Below the pieces are notes generated by a model that ran no database searches, had not been told where the DNA came from, and was given only the letters and a program-made list of their open reading frames with translations. Shown here one piece after another: positions 10,523 through 22,920 of a stretch of 64,000 bases of DNA. This DNA is from Astropecten irregularis (taxonomy: Eukaryota; Echinodermata; Asteroidea; Paxillosida; Astropectinidae). The stretch covers positions 18,017,662 through 18,081,661 of the forward strand of contig OZ020252.1 in NCBI GenBank assembly GCA_963971285.1, written 5' to 3'. Position 1 is the first letter of the stretch, and the number at the start of each line of letters is the position of its first letter. A program made the position numbers and the translations under genes.

Positions 10523-12392
10523 TTCTTTAGCGAGTCGCTCTTGTAGGAATCACTGTGGTCTGCCAAGCCCTCCTTCCAAGTCACATTTAAGTACTTGTGA
10601 TTGGTTTAGTTTAGTTCTGCTGTAACTGAAGAATGAGTTGTGTGGGCAAAAGTCAGTAAGGGAACTCGCTGGGGTGGCGGGTGCCGGTGTTTTGACAACA
10701 AATGCAGGACCCGACAACTTCAGACTTCACCGCTTGAGGGGAGAATTACTTCTGGCCTGGTAGTGGGGCTCAAAGTCTACCAACTACCTCGACAGAGCAT
10801 ATCGTCTTTCAACCATTTCCATTGCAAAAATCAAAACCGCCGATCAAGCTCTCTCAGTGAGGGGACAAAACAGGATGTCAGCATTGCTTTTCTTTCTGTT
10901 CACTTTGAGTCGGATGATTACAGAGACAGAAATCTCCCCGCTTAAGTAGACAACCATCCCAACGCCATGCTGGGCATGTTCTGAAAAGCGTGGGGTTTGG
11001 AACAGGCTGTCCTGCTGAGCGTAGTTCCTCGATGGATCCCACACATACTCGGCTGAAGGGCGGTGATGAGAAACACTGCTTCCTGTCGGTAGTATCACTG
11101 TCAAGTACTGGCAACTGTTAAGCCTCTTGCTGGTCAAGTAACTAGTCCCTCCTCCTTGATGGCAACGTTTCCTTCAGCAGGGATGGCAGCAACCACTCAG
11201 CTTGAAAAAGCATTTTCACCAATGACAGAAATTGAAAACTGAGTCCTGGTGTGTGCTCATTTCTTTGGGCTGTTAGTGTTGTCGTATCTTCTCTCCAAAC
11301 TGCAACTAATTTGGCAGAGGCCCAAGGATTGACTTTCAATTTGAAAAAAAAAACAACAGCACAAGACTTGAGTCTTTGGTGATTGTTGGAAATGCTCAAC
11401 CCCACTTCACGCAAAGAATTAGAAGCCAAATGCGGTGATGAAGCTTGAAGCTGGTTGGCTTTTTAGTTTACGTCCAGTGTTCTTGCCGAAATGTCTGCAA
11501 TACAAATTTGTGCATCAGCCACGAAAAATCTCAATGAAAAGACTGCTGTGTGGTTTCACAGATCTGCAAACTACGGCAGCGTTGCTTTGACTGAGGCTGA
11601 CCCCTCAAAACACACAGACTGAATGGACTGAATATCCAGGGTTACTCCTCTATTATAACAACAGCAAGCCTGACGAAGCCTGCCCTCTATTGACAAGACC
11701 AAGTACAGCCAGCAGAAGAGGCGGAGCTTTGGGGCTTCAAGTTAATATGCTAATTCTTTGTCACTGCTGCGGAAGGGTCCATTATCACAAGGAGGGGTGA
11801 TCCTTTGCAGAGTGTGTGCATTGGGTATTAAGTGCAGAATAAGATCGACCCTCGTGGGAAATGTTAGACTCTGAACACGGGCACAACAGAGCTTAGGACT
11901 CAATCCAAAACAAGCAATTTCAAATCCACATGGGAAAGAAGAACAAACGAACTTCTTCTTTTTTGTCAATTACAGAGAGTAGGGAATATTCTTTATTCAT
12001 ATAAATTGTGGTCAGACTGTTTAATAAGTCAACAAGCCTTAAACTAATAATGGAAATTCACTAAGAATGAAAACATTTCCTAATCGGCAAGGGAAAAAGC
12101 ACCAAGGAGAATACGAAAAAAAAGAATAATTTTCTAAATTTAACCACAAAGTACGCATCCACTACCCATCTTGAAAGGATTTAGATGTTTGTTTTCCTTT
12201 ATATATATGAATGCATGTAGAAAAAAAAGGGACAAAGCAGGGTTTTTTTTCAAACAACATCATGTCAGTAGTGAGCCCTCTATTGACAATTCAAGTCTTT
12301 CACTACAATAATATACAATTGAGACAATCTTGGAGAGAATTTTCTGCGGTCGCCAAAAAGTGAAAGTTGAAATAGCAAATAAAAAAAAAAAA

Positions 12393-12468
12393 TTAATCAT
12401 CAAACAACCACAAGGGAAAGTGACTGGTTCGAATCCTTCTCCAGTCAATTTTTTCTTTGTTTTGAAAG
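12393..12468 (+). mobile_element. tRNA-derived SINE-like element, internally deleted copy
   Basis: Starts with the family's 5' end (TTAATCATCAAACAACCACA, then AGGGAAAGTGACT). It then jumps directly to the B box GGTTCGAATCC and the post-tRNA block CAGTCAATTTTTTCTTTG. The leader and A-box half are missing. It gives direct evidence that the AACCACAAGGGAAA sequence is the 5' terminus of this family. Confidence 0.75.
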
Positions 12469-12579
12469 TGATTTTGATGGAATCTCTCTATCAATACCAA
12501 ATCTTCTCACCTATTTATGCAGATTACACCACTCTACCTTTGTTTCTGTTGAGTATTTTCAACAGAATGTCAGCTTCTA

Positions 12580-12784
12580 CGAAACGGAGGCTCAAGCTCT
12601 GTCATCCACATGCTGAAAATATAGGTTGTGGTTTTTCACTGAAGCTGAAGCTCTGTTTTCTTTTTCAAACCAGAGAATCTACTTCCGAACCGCAGCCAAA
12701 AGCCTCTATTTAGATACCAGTCATTTCAGAATGGATTCAGGATATGGAGCTGGAGCCTGAGACAAAGCCAGAGCCTCCGTTTCG
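12580..12784. mobile_element. hexamer-ended MITE (GGCTCA family), copy 1
   Basis: Ends CGAAACGGAGGCTCAAGCTC and GAGCCTCCGTTTCG are inverted complements over about 24 bp. Internal blocks TGCTGAAAATATAGGTTGTG and CCAGAGAATCTACTTCCGAA recur, some inverted, at 26890, 40082, 42709 and 46241. No protein is encoded; the 127-codon frame across this region is a by-product. Confidence 0.85.
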
Positions 12785-15068
12785 TAAACGCCCTATGATA
12801 CTCAAGAATAAAAACACCAAGGAAGATATGGATGAGATATACATTGTTCATAATATCTAACTCCAAGCCGGCACATGCATCGACAGAATTGACACAAATT
12901 ATCACCCCTCGAATGATAACATTCACTCAGAAGCACTTCGAAATGTACAGTGGCACATTTTGTTGTTTATTTACTTATTTCTTTCACGGCCCCATAAATT
13001 GGATTCAGTTTCACTGATGCCAGTGCAGGGGACTGGCGATGACACACTGATGAGGTGTGAGGGAACCGGAAGCCCAGCGACACGAGAGAGACACATGAGA
13101 GAGACCCTGGTAGATTTCTTCTTCACGCTCCATCAAGCTCACTCAACTTTCCGGTGCAACTTGTGTCAATTTGCTGAGGGGAGGGAAGGGGGTGGGGGAG
13201 GATGACGGGGCTAGAGTGTGAGGGAGGAGGAGCACAGAGAGACAACCTAGCCTTGTTATTTCAGCAGGAGTTGGTAGGGGAGGGGACGACTTCCACCTTC
13301 ACCTTAAGCGACAGGTTGCTCCAATAACTCCAGCACCTGCTGCATCCATCCAGGCTTTTAATTGATCCAAATTTCAACCCTATGGTAAGCTGACATATTA
13401 ACCCTCCTCCCTGCTTGCTAAGTAAACCCCATTGAATCGGTTTGCCAGGAAAGCAGCTTGTATTAAATTAGTTGGGACTTTGACACAAAAAACATGTCAA
13501 TAACGATGCTGATAATCAACTTGTCCAACAATTTACTTTGACTGGAGTAAAAAGCAGGTTGGTCGGGTTGTAGCTAGGGGGGAGGGAGAGAGGTAGGTAG
13601 GTAGGGGTAAACACCCACTTATAGATGTCAAGATGGGGCAGCCATTCAGTGGCAAAATGTCACATTTACCTTTTCGATCAGGCTATTGACTGCGGAGCTC
13701 CGAGGTGTTTATTAAACTGACCAAGGATTTGATTAACTGGCTTGGAATAAGGGCCGACAAATAAAAAAAGCAAATCCGCTGAATAGGCCCCTGGCCCCAA
13801 TACATGTGTGTACCCTTTCCGCTGTGAACCATCAATCCCTGTTTGCCTGCCCTCAAGTCAGCCAGTGTGAAAGGAATGACCTTAATTCGTCTTTGTTCAA
13901 CCTAAGGACCAAGTTGTATCGATGCCTGTCCATCGGTTTACAGACCTCATTCCTTAGTTTAGATCAGAGAAATTTGTCCACAGATAATAGCACACATGTA
14001 TGTGGGTACTGAGAAATGTTCTTACAAGCATGATTCTCTCAGTAAAGCATGTGTCTTAATATGGAGGAAAATTTTACTTACTTACTATCCAAATACTTCA
14101 GCCAATACCTGCCTGTATTAATTGTCTCCAAGTTGTGGGGACGTTCCAAAGCTATAAGGACCGAAGCTATGAAAAGTGTAAACAGAGTGTTGGACTGTAC
14201 AGACCTCACTCAAGAACTCTACGTTCTCACAACTATCATTTTGATATCCAGCAGGGACCCAAAACATTAGGTTCGACTTGTTTCCGCAACCTATCTCACA
14301 TTTTCGAACCACAAACAGGTCCAGTATGCTATAACAGTCAAGAACACGGTGTAGACTTGCAATAATCTTTTATTAAAATATGTGAAGCTGGAGAGCTAAT
14401 CATGAGCAAAAGACCTGTGGGGAAATCCGGGAGATGTTGTCCATGCCGAATATTCTTCTTACTCCATGTTTCTTTCAGGAAAAAATCATGCACCACCCAT
14501 AAAGCCGGAGTTGTAGTGCATTTAGATTGATAAACACCCCCGCAGTTTTTAGTTTTAATCAAAAGAGGGCGCCATTCATTCAAAACCGTGTGCGTGAATT
14601 ACTGTATAACCTCCTGTGGCTTCAAGGGTCTATTTTATACCCCTCATCATAGCACACTGACCCAGTAAACTTTGACTTTCTCCCATAATGAAAACCCCAT
14701 TAATGAAAAGTTCTCCCAGGAGAAGAAGATTGCTGACACGTCCACCTCACGGACATGACACGTCCACAGTCCATGTAACCTAATAGCCACTAGGGTGCTA
14801 TGGACCATTAAAAAATGGCCATCTAAATCATCTCCCGTTCTGAGCATTCTAAAACACCTTTGTGGGGCAGTGGAGCATGATGAGCCAGGAAATGGGGAGC
14901 CAGCGCTGGCCTTCGATGGGAGGAAATGTCCTTGCGCTTCCCATCAGCTGCATCCAAGGTGGACGGTGGAGATACTCAGGGTGTGAGATGCATTGAACCA
15001 CTCAATTCCTTTAATAATAAGATGCTCCATGGTTAAAACAGTCGACCGAAAGACAAACACACTCTGGA
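12785..15068. other. no gene seen; TAAT-rich island
   Basis: Non-coding. The segment at about 13300-13800 is less AT-rich than its surroundings and dense in homeodomain-type TTAAT/ATTA words and forkhead-like words (TAAGTAAACCCC, GGTAAACACC, TGTTTATT). It is unique within the window, so it could be a conserved regulatory element, but I cannot test this. A TAGG repeat lies at about 13591-13605. Confidence 0.4.
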
Positions 15069-15200
15069 GGCCTGTTTGTTTTAATAACGCACAGGATTCC
15101 AGATTTGCGGATCCACGTCCTATGCAGGGTACGCTAAAGTGGGATCCGGATCCGGATCCGCAGAATCCGTGATCCTTTGCGTTTATTAAACAAACAGGCC
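15069..15200. mobile_element. GGCCTGTTTGTT-ended MITE, copy 1
   Basis: About 47-bp inverted arms: the left begins GGCCTGTTTGTTTTAATAAC and the right ends TTTATTAAACAAACAGGCC. The centre holds a GGATCC-rich palindromic stretch (GGATCCGGATCCGGATCC). A diverged copy lies at 37901-38001. Non-autonomous, no coding. Confidence 0.85.
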
Positions 15201-16637
15201 CTATTTTTCATAAGGGAAATGAGAGTGGAGCTGCTCGGGCATATTATATACGATTGATGACAGATAAGATAGCTTTGCGGAGGGGTTGTTGGGGTGTTGA
15301 GGTAGTGGGCGCATGATTGATCATTTTAATACAGAACTGCGGGTGGGAGGTGACAACAGACAGAGAACAAACCTTACAGCATCCTGGGCTTGCCACTCGA
15401 GGGGGCCGGGGTTCGAATCAAGGCAAAGGCACCGGGCGGGATTGCGGCGCTCAGTCTCTACACTTTCTTGCGGGTTTGGGTTAGAACCCTCCCTGAATCT
15501 TGGGATCACGGTCCATGCTTGGGCATGTACATCAAGCCCCATATTACGTTACAGTGCCTTGGCTCTATGGTCCTAAACAACTATTAAAATGGGAATTATC
15601 TTGCTTAATAGAGTAGAGTAACTAGAGTACATTTAGTTTGTATTTCACTCATTGAGTGCAGGCAAAACTTTTTAAAAACAACATGTGGAGTACCAGATTT
15701 TCCAATTCCCTGCTGAAGTCTGAACTATAGATACAATATTGAATTTGCATTTTAAAATGGAACAATCTTACGCTGTAAATTAATTGAGATTTTATACTTA
15801 AGTGGACATACTGCAGATCAATATTTGTAATATATATAGGGCAACCCCAAAATAATTCTACTCAGATATTTGATTGGCCAACCCCAACCACTGTTGAGAG
15901 ACCATAGATAACTGTCAACATTCTTGCATTTGGAGTCAATTTAAGCCAACTTGAGGATTTTACCCAGCTCCGGCTGAGTACGCACATAGTCCAGATTTCC
16001 TTGGTATATTTAATGGCAATCACTTCATAACAACCTGTGCGGAAGACCCACCCCGTGGAACCTGTTCAAATACACGTCACTATAAAACTTCCTCTGACTG
16101 CAACAACTCGTGGTCTAAAGATCCAATCTCCAAACTGAAATTTCCCTTAATTCTTGTGTCACATGCTTCTTTTCTTGGGCCACAACTCTCAGGCAAAGTA
16201 ATTAAAGCCAGAGATGGCGGTGTTTTGGCAGGCTGGATAAAATTGAGCGCAACTTCAAAATCGGAGACGGATTTGCGGGGAGCTTGATTTGCCCACCTGA
16301 AGGACTGGCAAAACACCGGGCTTCTGAAGTTCTCCCCGTTAACGACGTCTGCGGCTCGCGCGATCCTTGTTTTTGTCAGGTATTGGCAGATTTCAAAACA
16401 AGAAGCACTGGAGGGGTTGCAATTTCAGCTCCCTCTGGCATGGACTGCTGAGGTGACATTATTCAATTTGAGGGGAAAGCGACGGGGGAAAAACAGACAG
16501 CAATTTGCATGTTATATGAATTTGGTTTTAAGGGATAAAGGCCGGTCAATAGCCCTGTTTCAAGTCACTCTCTGGCTCAATCGGATCCGTTAATCAGATC
16601 ACTTGGGAAGTCAGTTCCAACTCTGGGAAAAGGAATG

Positions 16638-16709
16638 GGCCTCTAATATTCATGGTGCATCCATCCACTGCTTCAAATGTAGGATGTAGATTCACCGTGA
16701 ATAAGGCCT
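16638..16709. repeat. short hairpin repeat (GGCCT...GGTGCATCC)
   Basis: The left arm (GGCCTCTAATATTCATGGTG) and right arm (CACCGTGAATAAGGCCT) are inverted complements. Inside them CATCC pairs with GGATG. Related sequence (GGATGGATGCACCGTGAA) ends longer repeats at about 32730-32835 and 51543-51655. Confidence 0.6.
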
Positions 16710-17492
16710 AATACCAGCATGAGAAAATTATTTTTATTTACATTTAATGAGTTTTGTATTTTGAGGATTACGATGCCAAATAACAAATTATTTCTGTTTA
16801 AATTTTATGAGTTTTGTATTTTGAGGATTATGATGCCTTTTAAGCTGATTTGTAAGCAGAAAATTCATTCCAATGATCAGTTTAATATTAAATTGCTCAG
16901 GTTGGAACCCAGTGCTCAAACAAATTGTGCCCATTCAACCAATCAAGAACATGATATACTGCATTACTAAAGATGAATGGACGATTTTAATCCTTTCCTG
17001 GGCTTTTAACAAGACTACTGCACCAGGATTTAAATTTGTTTTGTACTGGAAAAAAAAAAATTGATTCTGGCCTGTGAAGGCCAAAATAAAAATAAATACA
17101 AAAAAAGAGTGGTGTTGATAGTTCATGTTGTCATAAAAAAATGATCTGAATATTAACACTTCGAGAAACAATTCTTGGTCAATTTCTTTTACAAACAGTA
17201 GACGAACCATGAAGAAATCACAAACAAGATGGCTGCCGTCCAGAAGTTAACCTGCATCCATTCCTCCCAATACCTTGTCTGATTCTCCTTCTAAAAAACT
17301 CTGGCAGCAGACAGCCCGCGAACGAACGTGGGGATCTATTTTGACGAGTTTGCAATAAAGCCGGTGGATTTCCTTTCACGCCTGGGTAATCTGATGAGTT
17401 TGTCGGAAGATTTCACAGAGCTACACAGCAGGCCGAGACGTTCGTCGGCTTCACACGTGTAATTTTGTTCTATCTGCTTTTCCTTTTTTTAG

Positions 17493-17507
17493 TTGTCATC
17501 GCCCCAG
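17493..17507 (+). CDS. possible 15-bp microexon
   Basis: A long pyrimidine tract (about 17467-17490) ends in TAG. It is followed by 15 bases, TTGTCATCGCCCCAG, and then a consensus donor GTAAGG. In frame 0 it would encode five residues (LSSPQ). No flanking exons on the plus strand were identified, so this may only be a chance coincidence of strong splice signals. Confidence 0.12.
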
Positions 17508-18427
17508 GTAAGGTACATGTATTTCAGAACACACATGGTTCTTATCAAATAACGAAACTAAAATATCTTTTGCGACTGGATTGTTTTTTGTAGAACAGCA
17601 GTAACATACTTCTACTCGCTGTGACCGAATTTAAGACTGAACGATGATGCAATTAGGGCAACACAATCTACAATTTTTTTTAAGTACTTTATCATCGCTC
17701 AAGATTACAAGTTGGAAGCGCTTATTTCAAATTTTCAAACTCAGGTCCAACTCCAACCCACCATTTCACTGCAGAAAGACTAAAATCCTTTCAGAAATCA
17801 GTGCCAGGGTTTAAAAATTCCTACATTCATTTACAAGTGACAACATGGAAATGTCCACATTGAGAGATGGGAAGCTTTTGAGAAAGGTCCTGCTAGGATC
17901 GAAACGCGTCAGACCCTCCAACTCCAAGCATGGGAACAGATTGTTAGACCAAAGGAAAACTCATTCATCAACTTAGTACTTTACTATAACCTGCCAGACT
18001 GGTCCGGACAGTAAGTTTGCATTTACAAACATCAACCGTCCTACTGTCACATCAGGTTTTATTCACAAACTTGTAAAAAAAACAAAAATTTAATCACAGG
18101 TCACCACGAAGCAAATACGGTACATAAATAACAGAGTTGTACAGAAAATCAAATCCAAATCCCCCAAAAAGAAGAAAACAACTACAGAAGAAAATCGCAA
18201 CAAACAAACTTCAAAGAAACAATTGTACCTTCAACAACCTCTACAACAACATTATCAGACTACTACTGACATGACTATAGCCAGGGGCAGTTTGCAAGTT
18301 TACCTTTCCGGAAAGTGCGGCTGTGACATAAATCCGGAAGAACATAACGTCAGAGCAGGGAATGGGAGGGGGGCCAGGGGGAGAGTGGAGTCCGAGTGAG
18401 CAACTTGGAAAATTAAAAGACTAAAGT

Positions 18428-18449
18428 GGGAGAGAGAGAGAGAGAGAGA
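18428..18449. repeat. (GA)n microsatellite
   Basis: About eleven GA units within a purine-rich stretch. Confidence 0.9.
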
Positions 18450-19290
18450 AAGAGGAAGTGACGCTGAGATTGAAGAAAGTCAAGAAGATGGTATTGGAGG
18501 GAAAAAAAAACACAGTCTCAGACTTAAGTCTCAAACTCTGGACAGAGGGCAAGATTTTGCTGGAAAGCTTTTTTTTTATGTGGGGTCAGTGGAGTGGCCC
18601 GGAGCAGAATTTGACAACAGAGTGACAGCGACCAAAGCCTGGTTGGTTTTTAGAGCAAGGAGACGTCATTGGGATAGGAGAGCAAGATGAGGAAGCAGAG
18701 GAAGGAGAAAGAAAGGGGAAGGTGAAGGTCTCAGTCTGGAGGAGGTGGACGACTTTGCTGATTGCGTGCAATTGCCAGACAGTGACGGCAAAAAATTCAT
18801 GTGCCCATTAGCCCTTGACAATAATCATGTTACCTAAGACAGGATTTTAATTATAATCTTCTTGGCAAGGGATGGATTTTTGCAGGGGAAGTCAAACAAT
18901 GGGAGACTTTGGAGAACCAGTCTTCAAGTCAAAAGCGCACGCGCACGCACGCGCAATACAACGCGCACATGCTCACAATTGCGCAAGCATGGCTTGCACG
19001 TGCGCTGTTGACTCAAGACCAACTCTCCAAAGTCTCCCATTCCCATACTTTAAAAATTTGTTTAGTCCATAAATTTAGATTATTGGAACAAAAAAGAATC
19101 ATGCTAGTGCTTGGAGGGAGCCTTCTACCTCCATGGTAAAGAGCCAGCGGTAATAACAATCAGCTGGGCATTCACAAGCATTTGCAAATCTTGGATGTTT
19201 ATTCAACACAATTAGAGGCCAATGCGTCCTGCCTGCCTGCGGGCCTTTCTGTTTTGATCATTGCACATTCTCCATACTTCGATGGGTCCA

Positions 19291-19430
19291 GGGGTCAATT
19301 TGACCAAACTCATCATAACTTACTAACAATCGTAGGACCTACGATGTATTGCAGCCTTATATAGGATACGATGAGTTATCCTTCTTAACTCGAGTTATGA
19401 TCAATCGTAGGGCTTCGTGAAATCGACCCC
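19291..19430. mobile_element. GGGGTCGATTT-ended MITE, copy 1
   Basis: Begins GGGGTCAATTTGACCAAAC and ends GGCTTCGTGAAATCGACCCC. The arms are imperfect inverted complements and carry CAATCGTAGG/CTACGATG palindromes within. A second copy at 21709-21838 shares the interior. No coding. Confidence 0.75.
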
Positions 19431-20717
19431 AGGCACAGTAGCTCGGAACTTGTTTGCCAACTTGACCAATACATTGGTAAAAATGCAGTTAAGAGGAATA
19501 TTGTTGGGTGTTGGACTTTGGCAGAGTGGGGAAAGTTTCAAAGAAAAATGGAACGAGGATATGAATTCAATTTTCACAAGATACGTCTGCATATAAAAAC
19601 GGAAAGTACAACCATCTGAGTTTCCTATTGGATTGAAATATTACCCTGAAGTCAAAAGACGGAGTAAAATCTTCAACTTGGTTCATTTAGTGTGTAGGAT
19701 CTGATTGAATGTTTTGATTCAGTCATGCTAATCCTGATTAGTCTGGCTCCTCAAATGTTCCCTCTTGACATAAATATTATGAGGTTTTTTACAGACATAT
19801 AGGAGAGGATACTGGGTGCCAAACCTTGCACAGGAAAAAAATATCTAAAAGGGTACGTGTTGAAAAGAAATGAATAAACTGATGGGGATAAAAAGCCTAT
19901 CGTTTACAGTATGAGTATGTGTATGTAGTGCTTGCTCACGGCATTATGTGTGTGGAGGATTTTATTGTTCAGCTGCCAGTTCTAAAGTGGCCATGAGTAG
20001 AAATGTGTTGCCAGTCGCGTCGTCAGCCTATGGGACATGAAATGATGATGGTGTGAGGTAAAGGCAATGTTTAGCCAAGGCAAACCTGCACTCCCAGCCA
20101 GGACGTCCACGCTAATGGATGCAGGAGCACGCTCTAGCCGCAAACCTCTTGGAGCAGTGCCCCGGTCCCTTCCTTCCTACTACAGTAACAGCCGCCGAGC
20201 CATCTAAAGCTCTCCAGTTCGGTAAATTCACCAAAAAGGGCCCCCACCTCGCTGTAATAGTAGTCAGCCGCATCCTAATACTTTCCAGTTTCGAGACCAA
20301 ATCATGGATCACCTGTACTGATGACCCGTCAGAGTTATGAAAGCCACTAGCATCTAGACGTGTCTCTTCATCCTGATCGTTCCTTTCCGCCCAAGGCTCG
20401 TTACGGGCCTAATGATCCATTCAACAGACAGACTGCCCCAAAAACCATTATCAAGCCGCATCTTAGACGGAGAAGATATTAAAGATGCGTTTGGTGACTA
20501 ACGTTTTCGATTTTGTAGATTTAAATGTCACAGACCTGAAATTTGGTTCTGAATGGGGGAAAGTCGCTCTTGCTTTTGAATGGGGCTTGGAGTGAACTCG
20601 CAAGATCGAAAGGTTCGTGGGAATTTCTAAAAGGGCTTCGGATTAAGGCAAAGACCAAAGTAACAAAGGCATTGGCCTACTTATCCACGAGGCTAGTCTA
20701 AGGAAGAAATAATTAAT
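19431..20717. other. no gene seen
   Basis: Unique sequence. The block at 20090-20340 is GC-richer and open on both strands (66 codons minus, 73 codons plus), but neither reading matches a family I know and no paired splice sites stand out. Confidence 0.4.
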
Positions 20718-20859
20718 GAAAAGTGAGCAAATATAAATTGACTGGAGCGGGATTCCAACCAGCAACCTCCGGAATACCATTCCAGTGCTCTCACCAACTT
20801 AGCTACCCAACCCTATGCTGGTTTTGTCCCTAAAAGTCAATTATCTTTGTTTGTTTGGT
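20718..20859 (-). mobile_element. tRNA-derived SINE-like element, copy 2
   Basis: Minus-strand copy. The B-box complement GGATTCCAACC and A-box complement CCAACTTAGCTACCC are present. They are followed by the leader complement (TTTGTCCCTAAAAGTCAATT), then TTGTTTGTTTGG. Outer ends are not preserved. Confidence 0.8.
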
Positions 20860-21708
20860 AGTCAGAAGCCATGAAATCACTCACAAACAACTATATCCCA
20901 AGAATCATTTCAGATATGCGCATCATAAGCAATGCTGCAACCTGAGAAACAGTACATGGGGGATCACTCAAAGAGGATACATCTTTTAAGAAATAATTAA
21001 TCAGACAATTTGCTTTTATATACACTTTGTAATTACATGTATATGTCAAGTCAATGCTTACACTGGAAGCTCAAAATGATGTCATCACTTTTATGTGCCT
21101 GTATCGTGGACATTGTTTGCGCTGCGTGTCATGCTATACTTTGATAAAATTTACACACAATTTGGCAAAAGCAAACAGGTTTCCCTAATGCGGGGTTTAT
21201 CTTGAATAATTAATAGTGACATCATTAACGGCGAGACGCTCTTGCCAGTGAACAACCAAATGAGGGACTAATGACTGATTGCGTATCATTTATGGCGTAT
21301 GATTCCTAGTCGTGAGGCCAATTCATGTTGGGGGGGTTATATCGGCCCCAGTCTGGCACCAGAGCAAATCATTATGGACGTCCATGGGGAGACTTTCATC
21401 ATTCATCACTGGGCTGGTTAGCCTCCGACGGTATTAAGAGACCTAGAAGCAACTTCATATCACCCCTTAAAGGTAAGCGATGCTTCGCTTGCAGCAGGAA
21501 AAATTTGGTGAGGGATTTTCAAATTAAGCGCATGTAACAATTTTGGCTTGCACACATATAGTGAAATGTACGGTTGCATCGTAGATTTTAAGCAGTCAGT
21601 ATTGGTGATTGGTAAGCAGGTTATGCCCGCGCTAAGCAGGTATATGAAATTGCTTCCTGCTCTCAAGTTTGATAACAACATTCAGTCTCTTCACTCACCC
21701 CAAAATAT
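20860..21708. other. no gene seen; TAAT-rich island
   Basis: Unique. The 21180-21440 portion carries several TAAT/ATTA words and a GC-rich centre. A donor-like AAAGGTAAGC at about 21469-21478 follows an open stretch, but no acceptor or family match supports an exon. Confidence 0.35.
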
Positions 21709-21838
21709 CAGTTTACTCATCGTAACTTACTATCAATCATAGGACTTATGATTCATTTGCAGCCCTACGTAAAATAGGATGGGTTATCTTTCGTAACTTG
21801 AGTTACGATCTATCGTAGGGCTTCGTGAAATCGACCCC
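21709..21838. mobile_element. GGGGTCGATTT-ended MITE, copy 2
   Basis: Shares CATCGTAACTTACTATCAAT and TCGTAGGGCTTCGTGAAATC with copy 1 and ends in CGACCCC. The left GGGGTC terminus is missing, so this copy is truncated or diverged at that end. Confidence 0.7.
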
Positions 21839-22780
21839 TGGGGGTTGACCTGTCTGAGCCTAAGCTGGGGACACAGGATTGAAGAGATCTCACGTCGCAG
21901 CAGGGTGTTCATCAGGGGACGGAGAGACAGACAGTCAGACAAACATACAGATGGAAGCAATTGAACTACATATGGATCGCTGTATAATGAGACCAATAAA
22001 GTGTCTCCGCAAACCTTCCTTTACATGAGACCAATGAGGTTCCAGAGAAGTCAATTTGAAACATGAGTTCCAGAATGTAAAGAGGAGAATAGTCATCAGG
22101 TGCCATCAGAGCCCCCACTATCGTCCCCTCAGGAGACCTGAATCATACAGCATACAGTGAAAGAACAGAGCCGAGCAGTCTCACGTACATGCATCAGTCA
22201 ATCTCTCATCAAACACTGCCATTTGAATCCTAATGTCCGACCTAGATCCTTCCTCTCCATCTAAGGTAATGAATCCATATTTCTAGGCTTCTCGGAATCT
22301 CCTCCGGTGTATTAAAAGGACCGATGACAAGTTCAAATTCAATTCCATTAAGGATTATCATGACTCCAGGCCCTCGTAATGAAGTCCTCAATTGTTAATT
22401 TGCCACAATATTAGGCCACAAGAATGGTCAGTTTTCGTAGAAGTCGTCCGGCCCCAGGGAGACGGTCCGTCCAGGGGTCTGGATGGAGGAAGAATCTCAG
22501 CGAGAGTGTGGCCAGGGACCTGGGAACTGGCCTGAGGGAGGATGCCGTAACTTCCCTTCCAGGATGCAGTCCCCTGCTGAGTGGACATCCCATCCACCCT
22601 AATCCAAGAAGATGACACCGACCAACAACAACCCTTGTGATAAATAGTATTTAGTTACACGTATCATGATACAAACACTACACTTGCACGTTACTGTGAT
22701 GGTACACAGTGAACATTTATGAGCACCAAACTGTAAAATGAATGAAAGCTGTGCCTACACGGTGAGACAAATCAACTAAA
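21839..22780. other. no gene seen
   Basis: Unique. 22430-22620 is GC-rich and open in three frames at once, which argues against any single frame being selected. Confidence 0.4.
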
Positions 22781-22920
22781 ATTATCATTTTATCAAAATT
22801 ACCAAAAGGGAAACTGACTGAATGTTTAAGTCATTGAAAGGTGAACAAAGAAAAATTGACTGGAGCGGAATTTGAACCGGCGACCTCCTGAATACTGTAC
22901 AGAATCCGTTGGTAAAGATG
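22781..22920 (-). mobile_element. tRNA-derived SINE-like element, copy 3
   Basis: Minus orientation. It carries the 3' end of the element (ATTACCAAAAGGGAAACTGA), the post-tRNA block (GGTGAACAAAGAAAAATTGA) and the B-box region (GGAATTTGAACCGGCGACC). The A-box half is degraded. Confidence 0.75.

Larger units (their letters stand above)
8790..12392. other. 5' flank of the GPCR; no gene seen
   Basis: Non-coding region upstream of the minus-strand receptor. It contains a TTAA-flanked element (9157-9520), a CRE-type site (10316-10323) and a GA repeat (10504-10522). No clear TATA box sits close to the start codon. Apart from the element, 9700-11750 is moderately GC-rich and unique and could hold the promoter or a 5' non-coding exon. 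None of the small open frames here is convincing. Confidence 0.5.
15201..19290. other. no gene seen
   Basis: Mostly unique non-coding DNA. At 15385-15420 a B-box-like GGGTTCGAATC suggests a decayed tRNA-like repeat. At about 17875-17925 there is a diverged copy of the hairpin family at 37751 (GTCCTGCTAGGATCGAAAC). An octamer-like ATTTGCAT lies at about 16502. GC-rich clusters near 16320-16460 and 18290-18400 have no open frame. A GA tract lies at 18428-18449. Confidence 0.45.

Noticed and set aside
15385..15600. a further tRNA-like SINE
   Set aside because: Only a B-box-like GGTTCGAATC is recognisable; no A box at the right distance and no second copy in the window to confirm a family.
20090..20340. 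exon of the minus-strand neurabin-like gene
   Set aside because: The minus reading contains a short LE-type match only; it lacks the conserved residues expected downstream of the PP1 motif and has no convincing splice pair.
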